This document shows positions 24,014-32,129 of a stretch of DNA of 64,000 nucleotides, in pieces. Under the pieces are notes generated by a model. The model had not been told where the DNA came from, searched no databases, and saw nothing but the letters and a program-made list of their open reading frames with translations. Both the position numbers and the translations under genes were made by a program. Every line of letters starts with the position of its first letter. Positions within the stretch are counted from its first letter, which is position 1. This DNA is from Actinomadura cremea. Its GTDB lineage: Bacteria > Actinomycetota > Actinomycetes > Streptosporangiales > Streptosporangiaceae. The DNA lies in NCBI RefSeq assembly GCF_014648495.1, contig NZ_BMRF01000001.1, forward strand, positions 558,001 to 622,000, written 5' to 3'.

Positions 24014-24889
24014 ATGGTCGAGATCCGCCACCGCCACGCGACGGTTCGAGGGCACCGCGTCTTCTACCGCGAGGCGGGGCCCCGCGAGGCGCCCGCGCTC
24101 GTCCTCCTGCACGGGTTCCCCTCCAGTTCGCGCATGTTCCGCAACCTCATCCCGGCGCTGGCCGACCGGTTCCGCGTCATCGCCCCCGACCACCTCGGCT
24201 TCGGCGCCTCCGACGCCCCGGCCGTGGACGCGTTCACCTACACCTTCGACTCGCTCACCGGCATCACCGAAGCCCTGCTGGCCCAGCTCGGCGTCACCCG
24301 CTACGCCGTGTACGTCCAGGACTACGGCGCTCCCATCGGCTGGCGGCTGGCCCTGCGCGACCCGGACGCGGTCACCGCCGTGATCACGCAGAGCGGCAAC
24401 GCCTACGAGGACGGCTTCGTACCGGACTTCTGGAAGCCGCTATGGGCGTACGCCGACGATCCGGGCCCGGAGACCGAACCCGCCGTCCGCACCGCCCTCT
24501 CGCTCGACGCCATCCGCTGGCAGTACCTGCACGGCGTGGACCGGCCCGAGCTGGTCGATCCCGACACCTGGGCCGCCGACCACCGCGAGGTCGACCGGCC
24601 GGGCAACGACCTCGTGCAGCTCGCCCTGTTCCGCGACTACGCCTCCAACCGGCCGCTCTACCCGCAGGTACACGCCTACTTCCGGGAGCGGCGGGTCCCG
24701 CTTCTCGCGGTCTGGGGCGAGGGCGACGAGATCTTCGGCCCGGACGGCGCGCGGGCCTTCGCCCGGGACCTGCCGGACGCGGAGATCCACCTGGTTCGCG
24801 GAGGCGGGCACTTCCTGCTCGAAAGCCACCTGGACACCGTGGCCGGGTACATCCGCGGGTTCCTGACCACCACCGGATCACCGGCCTGA
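24014..24889 (+). CDS. Alpha/beta hydrolase (haloalkane dehalogenase / epoxide hydrolase-like)
   Basis: 291 residues, ATG at 24014 with GAAGGGG upstream. HGFPSSSRMFRNL supplies the oxyanion HG motif; the nucleophile elbow VQDYGAPIGW has Asp103; GEGDEIFGPDGA and RGGGHFLLESH supply acid and His. This short-helix subgroup (VQDYGAPIG) is widespread and rarely characterised; hydrolysis of epoxides, haloalkanes or lactones is possible. It is controlled, by inference, by the divergent CGNR regulator through the dyad described. Confidence 0.88.
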   Translation: MVEIRHRHATVRGHRVFYREAGPREAPALVLLHGFPSSSRMFRNLIPALADRFRVIAPDHLGFGASDAPAVDAFTYTFDSLTGITEALLAQLGVTRYAVYVQDYGAPIGWRLALRDPDAVTAVITQSGNAYEDGFVPDFWKPLWAYADDPGPETEPAVRTALSLDAIRWQYLHGVDRPELVDPDTWAADHREVDRPGNDLVQLALFRDYASNRPLYPQVHAYFRERRVPLLAVWGEGDEIFGPDGARAFARDLPDAEIHLVRGGGHFLLESHLDTVAGYIRGFLTTTGSPA

Positions 24890-24917
24890 AGCCGGGACGG
24901 GCGGCGCGCGGAACCGG

Positions 24918-25529
24918 TCAGGCGACGATGCGTTCGATCAGCGCCTGCCAGGCGTCGCCGAGCAGGCGTCCGCCGTCCGGTTCCACGGGCGGGGCGGCGG
25001 GCGCCGCGGACAGGTAGAGCAGCAGCGGGCCCTCCAGTGCCGCGGTGAGCTGGATCGTCACGCCCTCCATCTGCGGCATCCGCACGCCGGCCCGGTCGAG
25101 CAGGACGCGGAGGTGGAGCTGGGTGATGTTCGCGTCGCCGGCCAGGGCGGGCTCGTCGCGGTCGAGGGCGGCCCGCGCGATGTCCTGGTGGTCGACGAGG
25201 AAGGTGATGCGGGCGCGGCCGTAGGCGATGAGCCGGTCCACCGGGTCGGCTCCGGGCCCGAGGGGCGGCGGTCCGGCGAGCACCCGCTCCTGGAACCGCC
25301 GCTCGTCCGCGTCCAGCAGCGCCCGGAAGATGCCGGCGCGCGTGCCGAAGCGGCGGAAGACGGTGCCCTTGCCCAGTCCGGCGCGCTCGGCCAGGCCGTC
25401 CATCGTCACCTTCGCCACCCCGTGCTCCGCGATCATCTCGCGGGCCGTCTCCAGCAGGCGTTCGCGGTTGCGGACGGCGTCGGCGCGCTCACCACGCGGC
25501 TTCCCGAAGGGCACTACAGAGCGGGCCAC
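24918..25529 (-). CDS. TetR-family transcriptional regulator
   Basis: 203 residues. The helix-turn-helix is read in RLLETAREMIAEHGVAKVTM and LAERAGLGKGTVFRRFGTRA. The tail is hydrophobic and ligand-binding-like (LTAALEGPLLLYLSAAPAAP). It is divergent from an NAD(P)H-dependent flavoprotein gene, and the gap contains an imperfect dyad that fits a TetR operator. Quinone or electrophile sensing would be typical of TetR/azoreductase pairs. Confidence 0.9.
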   Translation of the reverse strand: MARSVVPFGKPRGERADAVRNRERLLETAREMIAEHGVAKVTMDGLAERAGLGKGTVFRRFGTRAGIFRALLDADERRFQERVLAGPPPLGPGADPVDRLIAYGRARITFLVDHQDIARAALDRDEPALAGDANITQLHLRVLLDRAGVRMPQMEGVTIQLTAALEGPLLLYLSAAPAAPPVEPDGGRLLGDAWQALIERIVA

Positions 25530-25553
25530 GAGGACAACCTACCCCCGGGAATG

Positions 25554-25575
25554 TAAGCGGGGTAAAGTCCGTTTA
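25554..25575. promoter_or_regulatory. TetR operator between the TetR and azoreductase-like genes
   Basis: TAAGCGG and CCGTTTA arms (one mismatch) spaced by 8 bp, 25 bp from the TetR start and 60 bp from the flavoprotein start. Confidence 0.5.
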
Positions 25576-25635
25576 GCTCCCGTGAGGGCGCGGCATCCCG
25601 CCGCGGTCCCACGGTCCCTTCGAGGAGTCACGACC

Positions 25636-26274
25636 ATGAAGCTGTTCCGCCTGGACGCCAGCATCGTCCCCGCCACCTCCACGAGCGCCGAGATCGCCGA
25701 CCTCGCCGAGGCCGAGTGGACGGCCGCGCACCCCGGCGCCACGGTGGTCCGCCGCCACCTCGGCACCGACGCGCTGCCCGGCGACGCCTGGACGCTCGCC
25801 ACCACCGCGGGCTTCACCCCCGAGGCGGAGCGCACCCCGGCGCAGCGGGAGGCGGTCGCCCTGGGCGTGGCCCTGGCCGAGGAACTGCGGAGCGCCGACA
25901 CCGCGATCCTGGCCGTGCCGCTGTACAACTACGGCGTCTCGCAGCACTTCAAGACCTGGGTGGACCTCGTCATCGCGGGCGCGGGCGACCCCACGACCCC
26001 CCTGCTCAAGGACACCCCCACCGCACTGGTGACCGCGCTCGGCGGCGGCTACGGCCCCGGTGCCCCGCGCGAGGGCTGGGACCACTCCACCCCGTACCTG
26101 GAGCGCGTCCTCGCCGACATCTGGCAGGCCGACCTCACCGTCATCAAGTGCGAACTCACCCTCGCCGCCACCACCCCCGGCATGGAGGGCCTGCGGGACC
26201 TCGCCCGGGAGCACCGCACCCGGGCGCTCGGCGCCGCCCGCGACTTCGGCGCCCGGACGCTCGCCGCGAGCTGA
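25636..26274 (+). CDS. FMN-dependent NAD(P)H oxidoreductase (azoreductase / flavodoxin-like fold)
   Basis: 212 residues from ATG at 25636 (GAGGAG upstream). The flavodoxin-like fold of AzoR/NQO proteins is read in MKLFRLDASIVPATSTSAEI, LAVPLYNYGVSQHFKTWVD (the flavin- and partner-binding loop) and ALGGGYGPGAPREGWDHSTP. Such enzymes reduce quinones, azo dyes and nitro groups with two electrons. Under control of the divergent TetR gene this forms a classical xenobiotic-response pair. A terminator-like hairpin follows. Confidence 0.88.
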   Translation: MKLFRLDASIVPATSTSAEIADLAEAEWTAAHPGATVVRRHLGTDALPGDAWTLATTAGFTPEAERTPAQREAVALGVALAEELRSADTAILAVPLYNYGVSQHFKTWVDLVIAGAGDPTTPLLKDTPTALVTALGGGYGPGAPREGWDHSTPYLERVLADIWQADLTVIKCELTLAATTPGMEGLRDLAREHRTRALGAARDFGARTLAAS

Positions 26275-26284
26275 CGGACCCGCT

Positions 26285-26342
26285 CCCCCGTTCTCCCACG
26301 TCGCAGCGGTGCCCACGTGCCGCCCGGACGGGAGAACGGGGG
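26285..26342 (+). terminator. Terminator-like hairpin after the azoreductase-like gene
   Basis: CCCCCGTTCTCCC (26285-26297) and its exact complement (26330-26342) flank a 32-nt loop that itself holds CACGT/ACGTG pairing. Confidence 0.55.
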
Positions 26343-26443
26343 TCGCCGGTAAACTTCTCGGGCGCCTGCAGGTGACCGGACGCTCCTCGGCGGACGCCGA
26401 CGCTTCGGGCGCCCGCACACCGCATCGCGAGCTGAGGAGCGCC

Positions 26444-27277
26444 ATGGAACTCGTCCACTCGGGCAAGGTCAGGGACGTCTACGCCGACGGGGACGACCTG
26501 ATCCTCGTCGCGTCCGACCGGGTCAGCGTGTACGACGTCGTGCTGCCGACGACCGTCCCCGACAAGGGGAAGATCCTGACGCGGCTGTCCCTGTGGTGGT
26601 TCGAGCAGCTCGGCGACATCATCGCGAACCACGTCGTGTCGGCGACGGACGTGCCGGACGAGTGGGAGGGCCGGGCGATCCGGTGCCGGCGGCTGTCGAT
26701 GCTGCCCGTCGAGTGGATCGCCCGCGGGTACCTCACCGGGCTCGGGCTGAAGCAGTACCGGAAGGACGGCGCGGTGTCCGGGATCGCGCTACCGGAGGGG
26801 CTCGTCGAGGCGTCCCGGCTGCCGGAGCCGATCTTCACGCCGACGACGAAGGCCGTCGAGGGGCACGACGAGTTCATCACCTACGACGACGTGGTCGCGG
26901 AGATCGGCGCCGGCACCGCCGAGCGGCTGCGGGACGTCACGCTCGCGATCTACCGGCGGGGCGCCGAACTGGCGCGGGAGCGCGGCATCGTCATCGCCGA
27001 CACCAAGCTCGAGTTCGGGCGCGCCGCCGACGGGACGCTCGTGCTCGGCGACGAGGTCCTGACGCCCGACTCGTCCCGCTTCTGGCCCGCGGACGAGTAC
27101 GCCCCCGGACGCGCGCAGCACTCCCTCGACAAGCAGTTCGTCCGCGACTGGAGCAGCACCCTCGACTGGGACCGCACCCCGCCCGGCCCCGAGATCCCGC
27201 AGGACGTCGTCGACGCGACCCGCGCGCGCTACGTCGAGGTCTACGAGCGCCTCACCGGCACCACCTGGTCGTCCTAG
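26444..27277 (+). CDS. purC: Phosphoribosylaminoimidazole-succinocarboxamide synthase (SAICAR synthetase)
   Basis: 277 residues from ATG at 26444 (GAGGAG upstream). SAICAR synthetase motifs: HSGKVRDVYADGDDLILVAS, SDRVSVYDVVLPTTVPDKG, CRRLSMLPVEWIARGYLTG, IADTKLEFG and LTPDSSRFWPADEY. The enzyme joins aspartate to CAIR with ATP in purine synthesis. No other pur gene is nearby, unusual for a housekeeping step and possibly reflecting rearrangement. Its TAG overlaps the stop of the convergent membrane protein gene in a CTAG. Confidence 0.95.
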   Translation: MELVHSGKVRDVYADGDDLILVASDRVSVYDVVLPTTVPDKGKILTRLSLWWFEQLGDIIANHVVSATDVPDEWEGRAIRCRRLSMLPVEWIARGYLTGLGLKQYRKDGAVSGIALPEGLVEASRLPEPIFTPTTKAVEGHDEFITYDDVVAEIGAGTAERLRDVTLAIYRRGAELARERGIVIADTKLEFGRAADGTLVLGDEVLTPDSSRFWPADEYAPGRAQHSLDKQFVRDWSSTLDWDRTPPGPEIPQDVVDATRARYVEVYERLTGTTWSS

Positions 27278-27807
27278 TCGAGCAGCCGTCCCGCCTTGAT
27301 GCGCTCGATCGCCTTGCGCGTCCCGAGTTCGGGCCGGTCGCCCGGGTGGGCGTGGTAGTACCGGAGGGCGAGGAGGAGCAGGGCGGGATCCGTCGCGAAA
27401 TGCCCGGCGGGCAGGTCCACCTTGGCTCCGCCGAAGCCGAGCACCGCCCATACCCGGGCACGCCTGCCCATGCCCAGTACGGTCGGGTCGAGGGGAACCA
27501 GGCCGATGGTCAGGTTGCCAACGACGTCGTACTCCAGGACGAACGAGATGTCCTGCCGGGACAGCCGGACCGCGCTTCCCGCCAGGCCGAGGCGGACGAT
27601 GACGAGTTCGGGCGTCAGGATGACGCCTCTGAAACCGCTCCCGGTGACGGCCAGGAGCGGGCTCAGGGCCACCAGCCCGGCTCCTGCCACCAGCAGTAGC
27701 GGATCTCCCTTGACCTCCGGGTCCGGATACAGCGACAACAGCACCGAGCGTCCTGAGTCCCGGAGCGGCCGCCCCGCTCCCGTGGCGCCCGACGGGAACG
27801 AGGCCAC
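27274..27807 (-). CDS. Hypothetical membrane-anchored protein
   Basis: 177 residues. After a 35-residue polar start comes one hydrophobic hairpin (PLLLVAGAGLVALSPLLAVT), then a soluble part in which GVILTPELVIVRLGLAGSAVR and LSRQDISFVLEYDVVGN resemble a PH-like (bPH) beta domain, ending in a helical stretch LLLLALRYYHAHPGDRPELG. I do not recognise a named family. It is the last gene of a possible transcript with the epoxide hydrolase upstream (12-bp gap). Confidence 0.65.
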   Translation of the reverse strand: MASFPSGATGAGRPLRDSGRSVLLSLYPDPEVKGDPLLLVAGAGLVALSPLLAVTGSGFRGVILTPELVIVRLGLAGSAVRLSRQDISFVLEYDVVGNLTIGLVPLDPTVLGMGRRARVWAVLGFGGAKVDLPAGHFATDPALLLLALRYYHAHPGDRPELGTRKAIERIKAGRLLD

Positions 27808-27819
27808 CGGGCGTCCCCG

Positions 27820-28911
27820 TCAGCGGACGAGGGCGAAGAACTTCCGCAGATCGGCGGCGACGGCGTCCGGGCGTTCCATCGCGATGAAGTGGTGGGAGCC
27901 CGGGTTGTCCTCCGGCCAGTGGACGATCGTGCTGGTGCGCTCGGCGAGGCGCCGGATGCCGGGAGGCCCGCTGTACAGGCCGGTCGGGACGGCCTTCTGC
28001 CCCTCGGGCCACCCCGACTCCGACGACTCGTAGTACGCCCACGCGGCCGTCCCGAACGACTGCGTGAACCAGTACAGGCTGACGTTCGCGAGGATCAGGT
28101 CGCGGTCGATCACCTTGTCCGCGGGGACGGCGCCGGTGTTGAAGTCCTCGAACTTCTGCATCATCCAGGCGAGCGCCGCCACCGGGGAGTCGTTCCACCC
28201 GTACGCGAACGTCTGCGGCGCGGCCCGCTGGATCGCGTGGTGGTCGACGCCGCCGGTCGACCACTGGAGCATCGATTCGTAGTGCGCGCGCTCGTCGGGC
28301 GTCATGTCCGGGACGTCCTGCTCGGTCGGGAACCCGAGGCCGCTGATGACGTAGACGCCGGCGACGCGCTCCGGGGCGGCCTTCGCGACCTCGGGCGCGA
28401 TGTAGGCGCCGAAGTCGCCGCCCTCGACGCCGTACCGGTCGTAGCCGAGGCGGTCCATCAGCTCGGCCCACATGCGGCCGACGCGGGCGCCGTCCCAGCC
28501 GGTGTCCTTCGGCGCCTCCGAGAACCCGTAGCCGGGGATCGTCGGGACGACGACGTGGAAGTCGGCGAGGTGGCCGATCAGTTCGGCGAACTCGACGAAC
28601 GAGTTCGGCCAGCCGTGCGTGAGGAGCAGCGGGAGGGCGTCCGGATCGGGCGAGCGGACGTGCAGGAAGTGCACGTCGTGCCCGTCGATCTCGGTCATGA
28701 ACTGCGGGAACCCGTTGAAGCGGGCCTCCAGGGCGCGCCAGTCGAACCCGGTGCGCCAGTACTCGGCGAGGTCGCGGAGGTAGTCGAGCGGGACGCCCCG
28801 CGACCAGCCCTCGCCCGGCAGCTGCCGCGGCCACCGGGCACGGGCGAGCCGGTCGTGCAGGTCGTCCAGGTCGGCCTGCGGGACGTCGATGCGAAATGGG
28901 CGAACGGTCAT
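27820..28911 (-). CDS. Epoxide hydrolase (EHN-domain, microsomal type)
   Basis: 363 residues. The N-terminal EHN segment is present (PFRIDVPQADLDDLHDRLAR, ARWPRQLPGEGWSRGVPLDY). HGWPNSFVEFAELI carries the oxyanion motif, the nucleophile is Asp166 in VEGGDFGAYIAP, and the catalytic His lies in GSHHFIAMERP. Family members convert epoxides to diols. Its length fits the family. It is divergent from a WYL-domain regulator, the likely controller. The downstream bPH-like gene may share the transcript. Confidence 0.92.
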   Translation of the reverse strand: MTVRPFRIDVPQADLDDLHDRLARARWPRQLPGEGWSRGVPLDYLRDLAEYWRTGFDWRALEARFNGFPQFMTEIDGHDVHFLHVRSPDPDALPLLLTHGWPNSFVEFAELIGHLADFHVVVPTIPGYGFSEAPKDTGWDGARVGRMWAELMDRLGYDRYGVEGGDFGAYIAPEVAKAAPERVAGVYVISGLGFPTEQDVPDMTPDERAHYESMLQWSTGGVDHHAIQRAAPQTFAYGWNDSPVAALAWMMQKFEDFNTGAVPADKVIDRDLILANVSLYWFTQSFGTAAWAYYESSESGWPEGQKAVPTGLYSGPPGIRRLAERTSTIVHWPEDNPGSHHFIAMERPDAVAADLRKFFALVR

Positions 28912-28993
28912 GTGTCCTCCTCCGTGGCGGTGTGGTCCAATCTAGGAAGGGTTTAGGCCAATTCCTGTCCGCAACCTCACGGATCGTGGAGCC

Positions 28994-29950
28994 ATGACGG
29001 ACACTCCCGGACGGCTGCTCACCCTGCTGTCCCTGCTCCAGACGCCGCGCGAGTGGTCCGGCGGCGAGCTGGCCGGACGGCTCGGCGTCAGCCCCCGCAC
29101 GATCCGCCGGGACGTCGACCGGCTGCGCGGGCTCGGCTACCCGATCGACGGCACCACCGGCCCCGACGGGGGCTACCGGCTCACCGCCGGGACCGCGATG
29201 CCGCCGCTGCTGCTGGACGACGAGGAGGCCGTGGCCATCGCGGTCGGCCTGCGCACGGCCGCCGGGAACGCGGTGGCGGGCGTCGGCGAGGCGTCGGTGC
29301 GGGCGCTCGCCAAGCTGGAGCAGGTGCTGCCCGCCCGCCTGCGGCGCCGCGTGAACGTGCTCAACACGGCCACGGTCGCGATGCCCGCCCTGGACGGGCC
29401 GCGCGTCGACCCGGACGTCCTCGCGGTCGCCGCGGCCGCCGTCACCAACCGGGAGCCGCTGCGGTTCGCCTACACGTCCGGCGACGGCACCGGGAGCCGG
29501 CGGCGCGTCGAGCCGTACCGGCTGGTCGCGGCGGGCCGCCGCTGGTACCTGCTGGCCCACGACACCGAGCGGGACGGCTGGCGCATCTTCCGCGCCGACC
29601 GCATCCGGGACCCGCTCCCCACCGGGCAGCGGTTCGAGCCCCGCGAGATCCCCGGCGGGGACGCCGTCGCGTTCGTCACCGAGCGGATGTACGCGCTCGC
29701 GCCCGTCCACTCCGCGACGGTCACGCTGGAGGCCCCGGCCGAGGAGGTCCGCCTCGGGCTCGGGGCCGAGCCCGGCGACGTCACGCCCCTCGACGCGCGC
29801 ACCTGCCGGCTGGAGGCCCACGCCGACACCCTGCCGTGGCTCGCGGCGCGGCTGCTCATGCTCGGCTGCGAGTTCACCGTGCACGACCCGCCCGAACTGG
29901 TGGAGCACCTGCGCGACCTGGGCGCCCGCGCGTCCCGCGCCGCCGGATGA
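28994..29950 (+). CDS. WYL-domain transcriptional regulator (DeoR-type HTH)
   Basis: 318 residues. Winged helix at the N terminus (GELAGRLGVSPRTIRRDVDR), a connecting DDEEAVAIAVGLRTAAG segment, then the WYL domain with the named residues in GRRWYLLAHDTERDGWRIFR. The C-terminal WCX extension is present. WYL domains bind ligands or nucleic acid ends and control transcription. The 82-bp gap to the divergent epoxide hydrolase gene carries AGGAA and TTCCT half-sites 13 bp apart, a weak operator candidate. Confidence 0.92.
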   Translation: MTDTPGRLLTLLSLLQTPREWSGGELAGRLGVSPRTIRRDVDRLRGLGYPIDGTTGPDGGYRLTAGTAMPPLLLDDEEAVAIAVGLRTAAGNAVAGVGEASVRALAKLEQVLPARLRRRVNVLNTATVAMPALDGPRVDPDVLAVAAAAVTNREPLRFAYTSGDGTGSRRRVEPYRLVAAGRRWYLLAHDTERDGWRIFRADRIRDPLPTGQRFEPREIPGGDAVAFVTERMYALAPVHSATVTLEAPAEEVRLGLGAEPGDVTPLDARTCRLEAHADTLPWLAARLLMLGCEFTVHDPPELVEHLRDLGARASRAAG

Positions 29951-30108
29951 ACCGGGCGGACCGGACGGACCGGGCGCCGGTTCACCCGGACGTCGGGTGC
30001 TCGCAGTACCGGACGGCACGGCCGACGCCCTCGCGTACCGCGCGACCTCACCGATCCGCATCGCGTCGAGGTCAAGCCGTCCATCGGTGCCGGGGGCGCG
30101 TGCGGGGT

Positions 30109-30495
30109 TCAGGGGCCTTCGAAGTCCTGCACGCCGAAGGGGTTGTCGATGGCGTAGCGCCAGTAGCCGTCCTTACCGCGCCGGGCGACGTCGGTCGCGG
30201 TGCCCTGCATGCGGACGGTCTCGCCGTCCGGGCCGGTGCCCTCGATCGTCCAGTCGACGATGAGGAGCGCGAGGTCGCCGTTGGCGTGGCAGTGCCGGGG
30301 ACGGACGGTGATGGGCACGCCGAGCCCCTGCAGGCGAGCGTTCGCGGCGTGGGCCGCCTCGCCGGTCATGGGGGCGCCGAGGACGAGCATGCCGCCGTCC
30401 TCGTACACCTCGGCGAGAGCGGCCGGGTCGCCGCCGTTGAAGCGGTCGGCGAAGACGGCCGGGACGTCCTCGGGGCGTTCGGCGAGCCGGCGCAT
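30109..30495 (-). CDS. SnoaL/NTF2-like family protein
   Basis: 128 residues. The cone-shaped NTF2-like fold is suggested by FADRFNGGDPAALAEVYEDG, GALVLG-type strand and the terminal WRYAIDNPFGVQDFEGP. No catalytic Asp/His pair of the polyketide cyclase type can be singled out. It is divergent from an HxlR-type gene that is frameshifted, so its regulation may now be constitutive. The 158 bp between it and the WYL gene hold nothing I can identify. Confidence 0.75.
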   Translation of the reverse strand: MRRLAERPEDVPAVFADRFNGGDPAALAEVYEDGGMLVLGAPMTGEAAHAANARLQGLGVPITVRPRHCHANGDLALLIVDWTIEGTGPDGETVRMQGTATDVARRGKDGYWRYAIDNPFGVQDFEGP

Positions 30496-30565
30496 GGTGG
30501 ATCCTTCCGGTGGAGGGCGAGTGATCGGGAAGGTAGGGGGTGCGTTCGTGGCTCACCGAACGGTT

Positions 30566-30906
30566 ATGCGGCCGGGGTTGCCGGACGATCCGCGCGCGGC
30601 GGTGGTCGCGCCGGCACCGGAGTGCCCGGTGGAGATCACGCTGGCCGCGCTGCGGGGGCGGTGGACGACGCTGGTCGTGCGCGAGCTGCTGCGAGGCGAG
30701 CGGGGTACACCGAGCTTCGGGAGGCGTTGCCCGACCTGTCGGACAAGGTGCTGTCCGACCAGCTGGCGCAGCTCGTCGAGGCGGGCGTGGCGGAGCGGCG
30801 GCGGCTGCGGGGGCGTCCGGTCCGGACGCGCTACGCGCTGACCCCGCGGGGGCGAGGGCTCGGGCCCGTCCTGCAGGCCCTCTGGGACTGGGGCGCCGAA
30901 CGCTAA
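30566..30906 (+). pseudogene. HxlR-family regulator with a one-base deletion
   Basis: The N-terminal half reads PECPVEITLAALRGRWTTLV and RELLRGERG in one frame; the second half, YTELREALPDLSDKVLSDQL through YALTPRGRGLGPVLQALWDW, is in another. The break falls at CGGGGT near 30701-30706, where one extra base would restore an uninterrupted HxlR winged helix. Without it, translation ends in unrelated sequence. Because it is a single homopolymer indel, a sequencing error is possible; read data would decide. It is divergent from the SnoaL gene, its probable target, and its TAA overlaps the stop of the next gene. Confidence 0.7.
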
Positions 30907-31910
30907 CCGGCGAGGGACCGGACGATCTCGGCCGCGGGCCCCTCGGGGGCGTGCCGCCAGGACGTGCCGGCCCACAGGTTCACGACGTCCGGGTCGCCCG
31001 CGGCGGTGGCGGCCTTGCGGAGCGGCGCGGTGACGTGGTGGACGTCCGGGTACGCGGCGGGCGCGTCGCCGGTGTGCGCCGCGAGGAACCGGTTGACGAG
31101 CCCGCGGGCGGGGCGCCCGCTGAACGCGCGGGTCACGGCGGTCGAGGTGAAGCGGGGATCGGCGAGTGCGGCCCTGTGGACGGCACTCGCGCCGCTCTCG
31201 GCGCAGCGCACGAACACCGTGCCGAGCTGCGCGGCGGCGGCACCGCGTGCGAGGACGTCGGCGACGTCGGCCCGCGTGGCGAGGCCCCCGGCGGCGATCA
31301 GCGGACGGCCGGTGCCGGCGGCCCGCACGGCGGCGAGGAGATCGCGCACCGGCAGGCCCCCGCCGAGGGTGTTCGTGAAGGACGCCCGATGCCCACCGGC
31401 CTCGAGACCCTGCAGGCAGAGGGCGTCCGGCTCGGACTCCTGCGACGCCTGCAGGGCCTCGTCCACGCTCGTGACGGTGACGACGACGGTGACGCCGCGT
31501 CCCTGCAGGGCTCGGACGACGTCCCGCGACGGCGTCCCGAACGTGAAGCTCACGAAGGCGGGCGGGGCGTCGAGGAGTTCGGCGATCTTCGCGTCGTAGC
31601 CGTCGTCGCGCGCGGCCGGGGAGGGGGTCCCGAGGACCGCGCCGAGCCGTTCGGCCTCGGGGACCAGCCGGGCGCGGTACTTCTCGACCGCCGCGTGGTC
31701 GACGTCGTCGCGGGACGGCAGGAACAGGTTCGTCCCGAACGGGCGCGACGTCAGCGCGCGGGTCCGGTCGATGTCGGCGCGCATGGCGGCGGCGGTCTTG
31801 TACCCGGCGGCGAGGAAGCCGAGGCCGCCCGCCGCGGAGACCGCGGCGGCGAGTTCGGGTGTGGACGGCCCGCCCGCCATGGGCGCCTGCACGATGGTCG
31901 GCCAGGTCAT
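30903..31910 (-). CDS. Nitronate monooxygenase / NPD-type FMN enzyme
   Basis: 335 residues. TIM-barrel FMN-binding signature: IVQAPMAGGPSTPELAAAVS, GGLGFLAAGYKTAAAMRADI, FTFGTPSRDVVRAL, catalytic-region GGHRASF, and IAAGGLATRADVADVLARGA with QLGTVFVRCAESGAS. Class I nitronate monooxygenases oxidise alkyl nitronates such as propionate-3-nitronate; many homologues act on other small substrates. Its stop overlaps that of the broken HxlR gene. No partner in the same direction. Confidence 0.9.
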   Translation of the reverse strand: MTWPTIVQAPMAGGPSTPELAAAVSAAGGLGFLAAGYKTAAAMRADIDRTRALTSRPFGTNLFLPSRDDVDHAAVEKYRARLVPEAERLGAVLGTPSPAARDDGYDAKIAELLDAPPAFVSFTFGTPSRDVVRALQGRGVTVVVTVTSVDEALQASQESEPDALCLQGLEAGGHRASFTNTLGGGLPVRDLLAAVRAAGTGRPLIAAGGLATRADVADVLARGAAAAQLGTVFVRCAESGASAVHRAALADPRFTSTAVTRAFSGRPARGLVNRFLAAHTGDAPAAYPDVHHVTAPLRKAATAAGDPDVVNLWAGTSWRHAPEGPAAEIVRSLAG

Positions 31911-32129
31911 GCGCTCGCCTCCTGCTCGGGAACGCGGCTCGGGGTCATGCGCCCGTCTCTTCCCGCAAGTCCCGGCCCGGATGCACGCGCCCGCCCTCGG
32001 TCCGGGCGCGGAACCGCGGCGCGGCGCCGGGCGCTCCCGGTCGGTGTCATGATCGTGAAGGTACCTGGGGAATCACGGCCGGAGCAGCCGGGTTCACGTT
32101 CCATGAAGCGATGATCGAGAAAGGCCGGG

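Noticed and set aside
26789-30061. Minus-strand frame of over 1000 codons across purC, the epoxide hydrolase and the WYL gene
   Set aside because: It crosses several real genes on both strands and encodes low-complexity sequence without any domain.
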